A program made the translations under genes and the position numbers. A stretch of 64,000 nucleotides of DNA from Nocardioides humi (lineage in GTDB: Bacteria > Actinomycetota > Actinomycetes > Propionibacteriales > Nocardioidaceae). How positions within the stretch are numbered: the stretch's first letter is position 1; every line of letters starts with the position of its first letter. Below, piece after piece: positions 1 to 8,788 of the stretch. The stretch is taken from NCBI RefSeq assembly GCF_006494775.1, contig NZ_CP041146.1, forward strand, positions 620,001 to 684,000, given 5' to 3'. A model generated the notes under the pieces. It was given only the letters and a program-made list of their open reading frames with translations, had not been told where the DNA came from and did no database searches.

Positions 1-1
1 C

Positions 2-598
2 CCGGCCGGCCTTCCGTTCGCCATCGGCGTGGGCGCGGGTGACCGAGAGCCGGCCGGCCACACGAACGTGTGCCGACTGGTCCTCTGCGACTCCGCCGCG
101 ACAGCGTCCACTCTGCCCACCGAGGCCGAGGTCGTCCTGGAGGCGAACGTGGACGACCTCGATCCGCGAGTGTGGCCCTCGGTGCTCGCCGCGCTGCTGG
201 AGGCAGGGGCGGCCGACGCCTGGCTGACGCCGATCCTGATGAAGAAGGGACGGCCTGCACACACCCTCTCGGTGCTAGCAGCGCCTACCAGAGTCGACGC
301 ACTCATTCGTGTGGTCCTCACACACACAACGACGATCGGCGTACGCCGGCATGAGGTACACAAGAGCCGGCTTCGGCGTGAGGTAGTGACGGTGCAGGTG
401 GGAGGCCGGCCGGTACGCGCGAAACTGGCATGGCTGGACGGGGCGGTCGTCACCGCGACGCCTGAATACGAGGACGTGGCCCGGTTGGCGCGTGCTGCCG
501 GAACGACCGTTCGGGCCGCCCTCGCGGCCGCCGACGTCGCCGTCGACGCTCATCGCCGGGCGCTGGAGGCCGCAGCATCGCCGACACATGCTCGTTGA
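2..598 (+). CDS. larC: LarC, nickel-pincer cofactor biosynthesis protein, 3' part
   Basis: This is the C-terminal half of LarC (former DUF111), which inserts nickel into the pyridinium bis-thiocarboxylate precursor to make the nickel-pincer nucleotide cofactor of lactate racemase-type enzymes. The frame is open from base 2 with no start, so the gene begins to the left; about 198 codons of the usual ~400 are present. Family hallmarks are EANVDDLDP, an alanine-rich helix, ADAWLTPILMKKGRP, TTTIGVRR and RREVVTV near the C-terminus. It converges on the next gene with only 4 bp between stops. Its likely client is the LarA-like protein at 14.8-16.0 kb; no larB or larE is visible. Confidence 0.85.
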   Translation, partial: PAGLPFAIGVGAGDREPAGHTNVCRLVLCDSAATASTLPTEAEVVLEANVDDLDPRVWPSVLAALLEAGAADAWLTPILMKKGRPAHTLSVLAAPTRVDALIRVVLTHTTTIGVRRHEVHKSRLRREVVTVQVGGRPVRAKLAWLDGAVVTATPEYEDVARLARAAGTTVRAALAAADVAVDAHRRALEAAASPTHAR

Positions 599-602
599 GG
601 GC

Positions 603-914
603 TCAGGAGGACGCCGGTACGGCCGGCTGCAGCGCCAGCAGCTGAGCGGGCGGGAGCTCGTCGTGATCGGCGACATCGAGGTCCACCGACACGACGTCGA
701 TGCGGTTGCTCAGGGTCTGGCGCAGCGTCCGGGCCTGCGCGGTCGTCGCTACGACGACCGCGCAGAACTGGCGTCGGCCGTGCTCGGGTGGCTTCAGGTC
801 CGCGGCGAGGACGTCGACCCCGCGCCGGTGGAGCACCGAGGCCAGTGACAGGAGAAGCGCACGGTCCGCGTCGAGCGTGGTCACCACGACGCGATGAGGC
901 ACGGCGCCGGTCAC
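603..914 (-). CDS. small ACT-like domain protein
   Basis: A 103-residue protein starting VTGAVPHRVVVTTLDADRALLL. A beta strand (HRVVVTTLD), a helix with LLLSLASVLHRRG and a second strand (VDVLAADL) give the beta-alpha-beta pattern of ACT-type amino-acid sensor domains, but there is no strong signature, so the assignment is inference. The GTG start overlaps the stop of the amino-acid dehydrogenase in a GTGA, so the two are translationally coupled. A role in sensing branched-chain amino acids or partnering the dehydrogenase is plausible. A second small ACT-like protein lies at 6133-6426 in the 2-oxoacid dehydrogenase operon. Confidence 0.55.
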   Translation of the reverse strand: MTGAVPHRVVVTTLDADRALLLSLASVLHRRGVDVLAADLKPPEHGRRQFCAVVVATTAQARTLRQTLSNRIDVVSVDLDVADHDELPPAQLLALQPAVPASS

Positions 915-2019
915 GGCAGGCGCTCCGCCGGCGCCTCCCGGAGGCGGGAATGGACGATCTCTGCCGCGGCCATGCCCGTCGATATCCGGCGGGCCGCGCA
1001 CTGGAGGAGGATCTCCCGGGTGGTGTCGCCGACGCCGCGCACCCTCTGGTGCACCTGCGATCCCGTGTGCCCTCTCAGCTCCCCTCCGACCTGGATCAGA
1101 CCGCCGGCGTTGGCGACGTAGTCCGGGACCCAGGTGACGCCGAGGTGGTGCAGCCGCAGATCGATGTCGGCCGTGGCCAGCTGGTTGTTCGCGGCGCCGC
1201 ACACGATCCGGGCCCGCAGCGCGGTGACGGAGGACCGGGTCAGCGAGGCCCCGAGTGCGCAGGGCGCGTAGATGTCCACATCGGCGTCGATCACCCGTGG
1301 CACGCTGGGCACCTCGTCGCCGCACGTCTCCCGCACCCGCTGGATGGCCTGCGGGTCAGGATCGGCGACGACCACCGACGCGCCCTCGCAGAGGAGGAGC
1401 TGGGCGAGGTGCGCGCCGACCTTGCCGACTCCCTCGATGCCGACAGCTCGCCCGCGGAGCCCTTCCGATCCCCAGACCTCGGTGGCGGCGGCCCGCATCG
1501 CATAGAAGACGCCTGCGGCGGTCGATCGGCCGCTGTCTCCAGATCCGCCGGCGCCGCTGGTCCTCCCGACGACATGCGGCGTCACCTCCCCGATGACGTC
1601 GAGATCCTCTGCGCAGGTGCCCACGTCGGCGGCGGTGACGTAGCGACCGTCGAGCCCGTCGACGAAGCGTGCGTAGGCGCGCAGCAGCTCGGGCGTCTTG
1701 TGCCGCGCAGGGTCCCCCATGATCACGGCCTTGCCGCCCCCAGGGGCAGTCCGGCAGCGGCCGCCTTGTAAGTCATTCCCTCGGCCAGCCGCAGCACGTC
1801 GGTGAGGGCCTCCGCCTCCGAGCGATAGGGCCGGAACCGGGTCCCGCCCAGGGCCGGCCCGAATGCCGTGCTGTGGATGGCGATGATCGCCATCAGACCG
1901 GTCTCGTCGTCGCGACAGAACACGACGCGCTCGCACCCCGGGGCATGGGGGTCCGTCTCGACGCCGCACGGGCCGGCCAGCTGCTCGAGCAACTCGGTGT
2001 TCACGTCTTCACTCCTCAT
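911..2019 (-). pseudogene. leucine/valine dehydrogenase, one-base frameshift
   Basis: An NAD-dependent Glu/Leu/Phe/Val dehydrogenase that deaminates branched-chain amino acids to 2-oxoacids, the substrates of the adjacent dehydrogenase complex. The N-terminal frame (2019 down) reads [20 protein letters not shown] and [16 protein letters not shown], then runs out of frame. The other frame resumes with [14 protein letters not shown] and continues through the Rossmann motif GIEGVGKVGAHLA to the end. Adding one base to the five-C run at 1737-1741 restores GLPLGGGKAVI, the segment with the catalytic lysine, and a 369-residue protein (family ~360). If the shift is real the enzyme is dead. It is divergent from the Lrp-type regulator gene, a typical arrangement. 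Confidence 0.85.
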
Positions 2020-2100
2020 GATCCGGACAGCGTCCCCTGTGGGGGCTTCGCCCTGGTCGCAGCCAAGGGATCACCTTGACCATCTGACGATCAATCCAAG

Positions 2101-2119
2101 CCTGAGTGCCACTCTCAGG
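2101..2119. promoter_or_regulatory. inverted repeat in divergent leuDH/lrp intergenic region
   Basis: CCTGAG and CTCAGG form perfect 6-bp arms around a 7-bp spacer, midway between the two divergent starts. It is a candidate operator for the adjacent Lrp/AsnC regulator, inferred from position and symmetry only. Confidence 0.35.
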
Positions 2120-2190
2120 TCAATCAACATCGATGTAACCTTGCAGATCGTTAGGCTGTGTCCGTCATCAAGGCCCTGGAGGTGTGCACG

Positions 2191-2694
2191 ATGGCAACCA
2201 TCGACCGACTCGATGTCGAGATCCTCGCCCTGTTGACGGACGACGCCAGGGCGGGGATCGCGGAGATCGCGCAGGAGCTCGGCGTCAGCCGGCAGACCGT
2301 CCAGCTCCGGCTGCGGCGCCTCGAGGACGACCGCATCCTCGTCGGATTCCAGCCGATCGTCGACCTGTCCGTCGCCGGGGCTCCGGTCCAGGCGCTCGTC
2401 AGCCTCGAGATCGACCAGCGCGTGATGGCCTCCATCGTCGACGGGCTGCGCGAGCTGCCCGAGGTCCTCGAGGTCCGGATCCAGGCCGGGCGCGAGGATC
2501 TCCTGGTGCACGTCGCGCTCGCGTCCCTCGAGGAGCTGCAGCGGCTGACCGCGGCCATCGTCGAGGTGGACGGCGTGCGCAAGACGACCTCGACCTTCAC
2601 CGTCGCCACACCGGTCCCCCACCGCATACTGCCGCTGCTTCGCGAGCTCACCAAGGACGCCGGCTGGGGGAGGTCCACCCCGGCACCGCGATGA
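2191..2694 (+). CDS. Lrp/AsnC-family transcriptional regulator
   Basis: A 167-residue feast/famine regulator. The N-terminal helix-turn-helix is clear (IDRLDVEILALLTDDAR, then IAQELGVSRQTVQLRLRRLEDDRIL), followed by a RAM/ACT ligand domain with the strand DLLVHVALASLEELQRL. The ATG at 2191 was chosen because GGAGG lies 8 nt upstream; an in-frame GTG 33 bp earlier has no comparable ribosome site. It is divergent from the leucine/valine dehydrogenase and converges on the 2-oxoacid dehydrogenase operon, so it probably controls branched-chain amino-acid breakdown in response to an amino acid. Confidence 0.88.
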   Translation: MATIDRLDVEILALLTDDARAGIAEIAQELGVSRQTVQLRLRRLEDDRILVGFQPIVDLSVAGAPVQALVSLEIDQRVMASIVDGLRELPEVLEVRIQAGREDLLVHVALASLEELQRLTAAIVEVDGVRKTTSTFTVATPVPHRILPLLRELTKDAGWGRSTPAPR

Positions 2695-2760
2695 CGGTGA
2701 CGACTCGACACTCCAACAGGCCATCGCTGCGCCAGACCTGTCCCCCAACCGGCGTCCGCC

Positions 2761-3911
2761 TCACATCAGCACCGCCGTCTCCGGCGCCGACAAGAGCTCA
2801 CCCACCCGGTGCAGCACCCTGGAGCCCAGCTCACCGTCCACCAGCCGATGGTCGAACGACAAGCAGAGGGTGGTCGTCTGCCGGACCACGATCTCGCCCT
2901 CGACCACCCAGGGCAGGGACGGATCGCCCCCACCGCCAGGATCGCCGCCTCGCCGGGGTTCAGGATCGGCGTACCCCCGTCGATGCCGAACGCACCGATA
3001 TTGGTGAGTGTGATCGTGCCCCGGGCCATGTCCTCGGGCGGCGTCCTCCCCGCGCGGGCCAGCTCGACCAGACCGGCCAACGCCTCCGCGAGCTCCCGCA
3101 GGTCGAGATCCTGGGCATCCTTGATGTTCGGCACCAGGAGGCCCCGCGGTGTCGCCGCGGCCACGCCGAGATTGATCCGCTGTCGGACGATGATCTCCTG
3201 CGACTCCTCGTCCCAGCTGGCGTTGATCTCGGGAAAGGCCCGCACTGCCAGGACGAGCGCCTTCGCCACCAGCACGAGCGGAGTGAGCCGCACTCCACTC
3301 CAGGCCGACGAGGATCGCAGGCGCCGTAGGAGGTCCATCGTCGCCGTCACGTCCACGGTGACCCACTCGGTCGCGTGCGGAGCCGTGAACGCCGAGCTCA
3401 CCATCGCCGCGGCGGTCGCCTTGCGAACACCGCGCACCGGGATCCGGCGCTCGTCGACGAGGAGGTCCGACGGCGACGCTCGTCCGACAGCGCGGTCCCG
3501 CGTCGCCACGGTCCCACCATCCGCAGGAGGCGTCAGCCGGATTCGGCGTGCTGATGCTCGGCGGACGCCGCTTCCGACGAGGACCTGAGGCGACTCACCC
3601 ACCGTGGCGGACGACTCGTCCTCCACCAGGTCGATCTCCGCCACCGGCGCCTCGTCGGCCGACTCCACCGGCGAGGCGATGGCGATCAGCCTGCCGCCCA
3701 CCGGAACCGTCTCACCGACCTGGGCGCACAGCTCGACCACCGTGCCCTCCAGAGGACTGGGCAGCTCCACGATCGACTTGGCGGTCTCGATGTCGACGAT
3801 CAGCTGGTTGAGCTCGACCGGGTCGCCCACGGCCACGTGCCATGCGACGACCTCCGCCTCGGTCAGGCCCTCGCCCACGTCGGGCAGATGGAAGTGGACC
3901 GGTTCGCTCAT
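2761..3911 (-). pseudogene. bkdC: branched-chain 2-oxoacid dehydrogenase E2, one-base frameshift
   Basis: Dihydrolipoamide acyltransferase of a branched-chain 2-oxoacid dehydrogenase complex. Residues 1-80 are a lipoyl domain (LPDVGEGLTEAEVV; lipoylated Lys in DIETAKSIVELPSP). A short linker follows with no clear peripheral subunit-binding domain, then the catalytic domain from about RRIPVRGVRKATAAAM. The frame breaks after AILAVGAIRP; the neighbouring frame continues PWVVEGEIVVRQTTTL and DHRLVDG, the active-site motif. One extra base in the GGG run at 2916-2918 repairs it to 383 residues. The ATG overlaps the E1 beta stop (ATGA). If the shift is genuine the enzyme loses its catalytic motif. 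Confidence 0.88.
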
Positions 3912-4897
3912 GCCGGGCTCCTCTCCGAGGAGAGGGTCGAGCGGACAGCCAGAAGCACTCGGTCGACGTCGGGCACGAACTCGTCCTCCAGCTTCGCCGG
4001 AGGGTACGGCAGCCCGTAGGAGCCCACTCTCGCCACCGGTGCACGCAGGTCGTCGAAGCATCGCTCGGTCACCGCCGCGGCGATCTCGGCGCCCAGGCCG
4101 AAGAAGGTCGCGGCCTCGTGCACGACGACGACCCGCCCACTCTCCCGCGCACACCGCGCAACGGTGTCGACGTCGAGCGGCGAGATGGTCCGCAGGTCCA
4201 CGACACCGACCGACACCCCGTCCTCCGCCGCCGCGGCAGCGGCGGCGAGCGCCGTGGCCACCGTGGCTCCGTGCGCGACGAGCGTGCAGTGCGAGCCCTT
4301 GCGCAGGACCATGGCCCGATCGAGGGAGGCCAGCGGAGCGTCCAGGTCGACCTCCCCTCGATCCCAGTACCTGCGCTTGGGCTCGTAGAAGACGACAGGA
4401 TCGTCGCAGGCGATCGCCGCCCGCAGCAGCCGGAACGCATCCGCCGGGTTGGCACAGGAGACCACACGCAGGCCGGCCGTGTGCGCGAAATAGGCCTCGT
4501 TCGACTCGGAGTGGTGCTCCACGGCGCCGATGCCGCCGGCGGCGGGGATCCTGATCACGACCGGGAGCCGCACCCGCCCGCCCGAGCGCGCCCGCATCTT
4601 CGCGAGCTGACTGACGATCTGGTCGAAGGCCGGATAGACGAACCCGTCGAACTGGATCTCGCACACGGGCCGGAATCCCCGCAGGGCAAGGCCGATGGCG
4701 ACCCCGACGATCGCCGACTCGGCCAGGGGCGTGTCGACGACCCGGTCCGCGCCGAACTCGTCCTGGAGTCCGTCGGTGACCCGGAACACGCCGCCCAGCC
4801 GGCCGACATCCTCCCCCAGGACGAGGACGCGACTGTCCTGCGCCATGGCGGTGCGCATGGCCTGGTTCAAGGACTTGGCGAGAGTCAGCTCAGGCAT
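3908..4897 (-). CDS. bkdB: branched-chain 2-oxoacid dehydrogenase E1 beta subunit
   Basis: The 329-residue beta subunit of the thiamine-diphosphate decarboxylase E1. The hallmarks are LGEDVGRLGGVFRVTDGLQ, DTPLAESAIVGVAIGLA, the cofactor-pocket glutamate region, IGAVEHHSESNEAYFAHT and VVDLRTISPLDVDTV. The start MPELTLAKS matches the family and overlaps the E1 alpha stop by 8 bp, so coupling is expected; a longer upstream reading (MRRSGRLS...) has no family support. With E1 alpha it forms the heterotetramer that decarboxylates 2-oxoisovalerate-type substrates and acylates the E2 lipoyl group. Confidence 0.92.
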   Translation of the reverse strand: MPELTLAKSLNQAMRTAMAQDSRVLVLGEDVGRLGGVFRVTDGLQDEFGADRVVDTPLAESAIVGVAIGLALRGFRPVCEIQFDGFVYPAFDQIVSQLAKMRARSGGRVRLPVVIRIPAAGGIGAVEHHSESNEAYFAHTAGLRVVSCANPADAFRLLRAAIACDDPVVFYEPKRRYWDRGEVDLDAPLASLDRAMVLRKGSHCTLVAHGATVATALAAAAAAAEDGVSVGVVDLRTISPLDVDTVARCARESGRVVVVHEAATFFGLGAEIAAAVTERCFDDLRAPVARVGSYGLPYPPAKLEDEFVPDVDRVLLAVRSTLSSERSPA

Positions 4898-6029
4898 GGC
4901 CGGCCTCCGCCTCGACAGCCGCCCGGAACGCCGCATGGGCGCGCTGCTCCTCGCGCAACGCCGGGTGCGGCGTGGTGTAGACCTGCTCGAAGACCTCCTC
5001 GATCGCGGGGGCCGTCAGCGAGAGGCACGCCCGGCGCACGTCCGCGGCGAACTCACGCGCCTGCAGAGCGACGGTGTCCACCCAGTCGCCCTCCCCCCGG
5101 TGACGCAGGGCCGCGTCGAGCCGCCGCAGCGGGTCGCGCCCTCTCCACTTCTCCACCTCGAGCTCGGATCGGTAGCGCTTGGGGTCGTCGGAGGTGCTGT
5201 GGCCGGCCATCCGGAAGGTGTCGGCCTCCACGAACGCGGGGCCGTGACCCGCGGCGGTCCACTCGACCGCGGCGGTGGTCACCGCGTGCACTGCAAGCGC
5301 GTCATTCCCGTCGACATGCCAGCTCCGGAGCCCGAATCCCGCGGCACGGTGATGGAGCGGAGTCCCGTACTGCAGCTCGGTCGGGGTGGAGATCGCCCAC
5401 TGGTTGTTCTGGCAGATGAAGATGATCGGCAGCCTGAACGCGGCGGCCCAGTTCATCGCCTCGCTCACGTCACCCTGGCTCGCCGCGCCGTCGCCGAAGT
5501 ACACGGCCACCGGAGAAGCCTCGCCCGCGAGGCGGTTCCCCATCGCGAAGCCCGTCGCGTGCAGGGTCTGGGTCCCGAGGACGAGGGAGTAGAAGTGGAA
5601 GTTCCGGTGGTCGGCGACCCACCCCGAGTGGCTGATCCCCCGCCATTGCGCCAGCAGCTCCGCGGGCTCGATGCCGCGGCACAGCGCCGCCGCATGCTCG
5701 CGATAGCTGGGGAACACCATGGTCTCGGCAGGCAGCGCCCGCGCCGTGCCGACCTGGGCGGCCTCCTGGCCCCAGCACTGGAGCCACAGGCTGAGCTCAC
5801 CCTGGCGCTGGAGCGCGAGGGCCTCCTGGTCGAGTGCACGGGCGAGGCTCATGCGGTGGTACAGATCGCGAGCCAGAGCCAGGTCGAAGCCGTGGCGCAT
5901 GCCCGCGGGCGTCTCACTGCCGTCGGGTGCCACGAACTGGATCATCGGTGTCGCCTCGACGGCGGCGACGGGCGGAGGCACGTAGCCGTCGGGCGCTCGC
6001 CTGAGCGCGTCCTGCGTTCGGGTGGTCAT
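4890..6029 (-). CDS. bkdA: branched-chain 2-oxoacid dehydrogenase E1 alpha subunit
   Basis: The 379-residue alpha subunit. The thiamine-diphosphate motif is complete (GDGAASQGDVSEAMNWAAAF ... QNNQ), and the regulatory-loop region TFRMAGHSTSDDPKRYR is present. A long N-terminal extension (YVPPPVAAVEATPMIQFV) and the LCRGIEPAELLAQWRG segment resemble branched-chain rather than pyruvate enzymes. It sits first of the three complex genes, about 100 bp after a small ACT-like gene, in an operon that also encodes an ABC importer. No E3 gene is adjacent, so a chromosomal or shared dihydrolipoamide dehydrogenase must serve it. Confidence 0.92.
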   Translation of the reverse strand: MTTRTQDALRRAPDGYVPPPVAAVEATPMIQFVAPDGSETPAGMRHGFDLALARDLYHRMSLARALDQEALALQRQGELSLWLQCWGQEAAQVGTARALPAETMVFPSYREHAAALCRGIEPAELLAQWRGISHSGWVADHRNFHFYSLVLGTQTLHATGFAMGNRLAGEASPVAVYFGDGAASQGDVSEAMNWAAAFRLPIIFICQNNQWAISTPTELQYGTPLHHRAAGFGLRSWHVDGNDALAVHAVTTAAVEWTAAGHGPAFVEADTFRMAGHSTSDDPKRYRSELEVEKWRGRDPLRRLDAALRHRGEGDWVDTVALQAREFAADVRRACLSLTAPAIEEVFEQVYTTPHPALREEQRAHAAFRAAVEAEAGHA

Positions 6030-6132
6030 CGTTGCTTCTCAGCTTCCTGTGGGATGCGTTCTCGGTCGCGGCCAGGATCACCGGCACTGCACCCGAGCTG
6101 GGCGAGAGTCGCCGTCGACGTCTGTCGGCGGC

Positions 6133-6426
6133 TCAGATCGGCAGGACGAAGGTCGAGCGATCCTGCAGATTCTCCGCGGAGAGGACAGCAAGGCCGTCGC
6201 AGCCGATCATGTCCAGGAGAACGGCCGAGACCGGGCTCGCGCCGAAGCAGGCGTCCACGCCGATCTCGAAGTCGGCCCGGCTGGGCAGCATCGGTCGCGC
6301 CACCAGAGACCTGACCTCGACCTCGTGCCGGCGCAGGACCTCGAGCAGGTCGCCGAGCGCGACCAGCAGCGAGCCCGCGGCGGTCCGCGCAAGGAGCCGA
6401 TAGGTGGGCGGTCCTGCGTCGATCAA
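6133..6426 (-). CDS. small ACT-like hypothetical protein
   Basis: A 97-residue protein read from a TTG start with a strong GAGGAGG site 8 nt upstream; no ATG or GTG start fits as well. The order YRLLARTAAGSLLVALGDLLEVLRR (helical), VEVRSLVARPM (strand) and FEIGVDACFG (strand) suggests an ACT- or ferredoxin-like fold. I do not recognise a named family. It lies between the ABC substrate-binding gene and E1 alpha on the same strand and is probably co-transcribed. A ligand-sensing or accessory role for the dehydrogenase complex is inferred only from position. Confidence 0.5.
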   Translation of the reverse strand: MIDAGPPTYRLLARTAAGSLLVALGDLLEVLRRHEVEVRSLVARPMLPSRADFEIGVDACFGASPVSAVLLDMIGCDGLAVLSAENLQDRSTFVLPI

Positions 6427-6502
6427 GGTCGTGTCCTCCTCGTGGATCGCGGCACAGGGCCGGCCGTGCGGGCGATCGACCCGGCGCGGCCGGCCCTGGG
6501 GT

Positions 6503-7654
6503 TCACTTCAACTCGGCCTGACCGCTCACGACGTCGTAGTAGCCGGGGACGGTCCAACCGTCCTCACCCTCGGCGGGGACGTTCAGCGGGGTGATCAGCT
6601 TCGCCGGGAGGTAGACCTCCGGCACCGGGATCACCTCGTTGACCGGCTTGCCCTCGACGAGGATCGAGTTGATCCACTGCCCGACGGTGGTGGCGAAGGG
6701 ACCGAACTGCTGAGCCATCGTCGCGACGAGACCGCTGGTACCGTCGCCACCCCGGATCTCGCCCAGCGCCTGCTGATGGCCGTCGAACCCGAACATGGGC
6801 ACATCCAGGCCCGCCTTCTCGAACACCTCGGCGGCGGCCATGCACGGCTCGTCGAATCCGCAGTAGACAGCGTCGATCTCGTCGCCGAAACGGGAGACGA
6901 AGTTCTCGGCCGCGTCGATCGACTCCTGGTAGTACCCGGCGAGCGTGACGTTCTTCGAGCCCAGGATCTTGATGCCGGGATAGCGGCTCTTGGTGATGTT
7001 CTCCAGCATCTCCTGCCGAATCACCACGCCGTAGTGCTGGTCGGACCAGATCGAGACGACGTTGCCGTTGCCCCCGAGGCTGTCGGCCAGGTAGGCGGCG
7101 ATCTGCGCGGCCATGTCGAAGTTGTTCGTCGTCACGTCGCCGACCACCCCCGGACTCCAGCCCGAGTCGAGTGAGAAGACCGGGATCTTCGCAGCGTTGG
7201 CCCCGTCGATCGCAGCGCCGGACGCCTTGAGCACGACGAAGGCCGTGACGATGACGTCGACCTTGCGCGTGGTGAAGTCCTCGATCGCCCGCGCCGCGCC
7301 GTCGGCGTCGCCCTTCGAGTCGAGCGTCTCAACCGTCCAGTCGTAGTCGTTGTCCTCGATGAAGCTGCGGAACTCCGCGAGCGCCTTCACACAGCTCTGG
7401 CAGTCCGCGGTCAGCTCCACCCACCCGATGGTCAGCTTCCCATCCGTGCGGACGTCGTACGGGCCCTGTGGCTGGCCGTCGATGGCCGGCCCGCCAGCGC
7501 TGCCGCTCGAGCTTCCCGTGCTCCCGCTGTTCTTCTTGGCTCCGGAACCGGAGTCGGTCTCAGTCGTGGTGCCGGTACACGCGGCGAGCACGACCATCGC
7601 CACGAAGCTGGCGAGCACCGTCGACAGGCGCCTGGTTCGCTTTCTGAGCATCAT
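6503..7654 (-). CDS. ribose-type ABC transporter substrate-binding lipoprotein
   Basis: A 383-residue periplasmic-binding-protein type 1 (Peripla_BP_4) lipoprotein. The N-terminus RKRTRRLSTVLASFVAMVVLAAC is a lipoprotein signal with lipobox LAAC, followed by a Ser/Gly-rich linker. The two-lobed body includes TLDSKGDADGAARAIEDF, KVDVIVTAFV, IPVFSLDSGW and a hinge FGFDGHQQAL. The mature part has two short-spaced cysteine pairs (DCQSC and CGFDEPC) that may form disulfides. The natural ligand is unknown. Family precedent is sugars, but co-transcription with a branched-chain 2-oxoacid dehydrogenase suggests a branched hydroxy or oxo compound. Confidence 0.88.
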   Translation of the reverse strand: MMLRKRTRRLSTVLASFVAMVVLAACTGTTTETDSGSGAKKNSGSTGSSSGSAGGPAIDGQPQGPYDVRTDGKLTIGWVELTADCQSCVKALAEFRSFIEDNDYDWTVETLDSKGDADGAARAIEDFTTRKVDVIVTAFVVLKASGAAIDGANAAKIPVFSLDSGWSPGVVGDVTTNNFDMAAQIAAYLADSLGGNGNVVSIWSDQHYGVVIRQEMLENITKSRYPGIKILGSKNVTLAGYYQESIDAAENFVSRFGDEIDAVYCGFDEPCMAAAEVFEKAGLDVPMFGFDGHQQALGEIRGGDGTSGLVATMAQQFGPFATTVGQWINSILVEGKPVNEVIPVPEVYLPAKLITPLNVPAEGEDGWTVPGYYDVVSGQAELK

Positions 7655-7762
7655 TCACTCCCTGTTGTTGGATGGGCCGACTCTCCGGGGATCCACCCAG
7701 ACGTGCGGCTTGGTTGCACCGTTGTGCTGCGGGTCCGTGGACCCAGCCCGAGCTGATCCGGA

Positions 7763-8788
7763 TCAGTCGTTGTTCCTGTTCCGGAAGACTGCGAACGCGA
7801 CCGCCGCCATCAGCACCAGGCCCGTGGCCAGGCTCTGGCCGGCCGAGTCGACGCCCATGATGTTGAGGCCGTTCTGCAACACCCCGTAGAAGAGTGCGCC
7901 GACGATCGTGCCGGGCACATTGGCTCGGCCGATCCGGTACATCGTCATCCCGAGGAAGACCACCGTGAGGCTGCTCAGCAGGAAGCCGTCACCCGCGCTG
8001 GGGACGCCGGCTCCCAGCCGCGAGGCGAGCAGCATGCCGGCGACGGCCGCGGCGATGCCGGAGATCACCATCGCCAGCGTCCGCGTCGGAGCGATCCGGA
8101 TGCCGACGAGACGGGCGACACCGAAGCTGGATCCCAGCGCGTACAGGTGCCGGCCGGTGGGCCGTCGGTGCATCAGCAGGTAGATCACAGCCGACGCCAG
8201 AGCGGCGATCACGATGAGCGTCGGCACGTAGGCGATCCCGCCCGCGGCGATGTCGGTGAACTGCACGGGAATCCCGTTGAAGATCGAGAGCCCGCCCGAG
8301 TAGGCGGTGTTGAGACCCTGCAGCACACTCATCATCGCAAGCGTCGCGATGAGGCTGGGGAATCCGATCCACGAGATGAGGAAGCCGTTGACGAGGCCGA
8401 TGGCCGCGCCGACCAGTACCCCGATGAGGAAGGCCAAGGGCACCGAGGTGATGCTCCCGTGCGCGAGCATTCCGGTGCACAGCAGGCCCACGAGGCCGGC
8501 GTTGGCGCCGACGGACAGGTCGTAGTCCCCCGCCGCCATCGGCACCGTGATCCCCACGGCGACGATCAGCAGTGGCGAGATCTGGATCAGGATGTTCTTG
8601 AGGTTGGCCGGGTCGGCGAAGTTGTCGCTCGCGAGCGCGAAGAAGATCACGAGCACGACCAGGGCAGCCGGTGTTCCGTAGTTCTGCGCGACGAGCGCCC
8701 AGCGATCTCTGCTCTTCGCGCGCCGAGCGACCGGCGGCGGTGGCGTGCTGGAGGCATGCGGCTCCAGCAGCTGTGCGGTCTCAGACAT
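7763..8788 (-). CDS. ribose-type ABC transporter permease
   Basis: A 341-residue inner-membrane permease of the RbsC/BPD_transp_2 family. After a hydrophilic Pro-rich N-terminus (about 30 residues) there are 8-10 hydrophobic segments. Family motifs are GDYDLSVGANAGLVGLL, a loop NGFLISWIGFPSLIATLAMMS and RRPTGRHLYALG. The start overlaps the ATPase stop by 8 bp. It forms the transmembrane pore with the ATPase and binding lipoprotein encoded on either side. Confidence 0.9.
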   Translation of the reverse strand: MSETAQLLEPHASSTPPPPVARRAKSRDRWALVAQNYGTPAALVVLVIFFALASDNFADPANLKNILIQISPLLIVAVGITVPMAAGDYDLSVGANAGLVGLLCTGMLAHGSITSVPLAFLIGVLVGAAIGLVNGFLISWIGFPSLIATLAMMSVLQGLNTAYSGGLSIFNGIPVQFTDIAAGGIAYVPTLIVIAALASAVIYLLMHRRPTGRHLYALGSSFGVARLVGIRIAPTRTLAMVISGIAAAVAGMLLASRLGAGVPSAGDGFLLSSLTVVFLGMTMYRIGRANVPGTIVGALFYGVLQNGLNIMGVDSAGQSLATGLVLMAAVAFAVFRNRNND

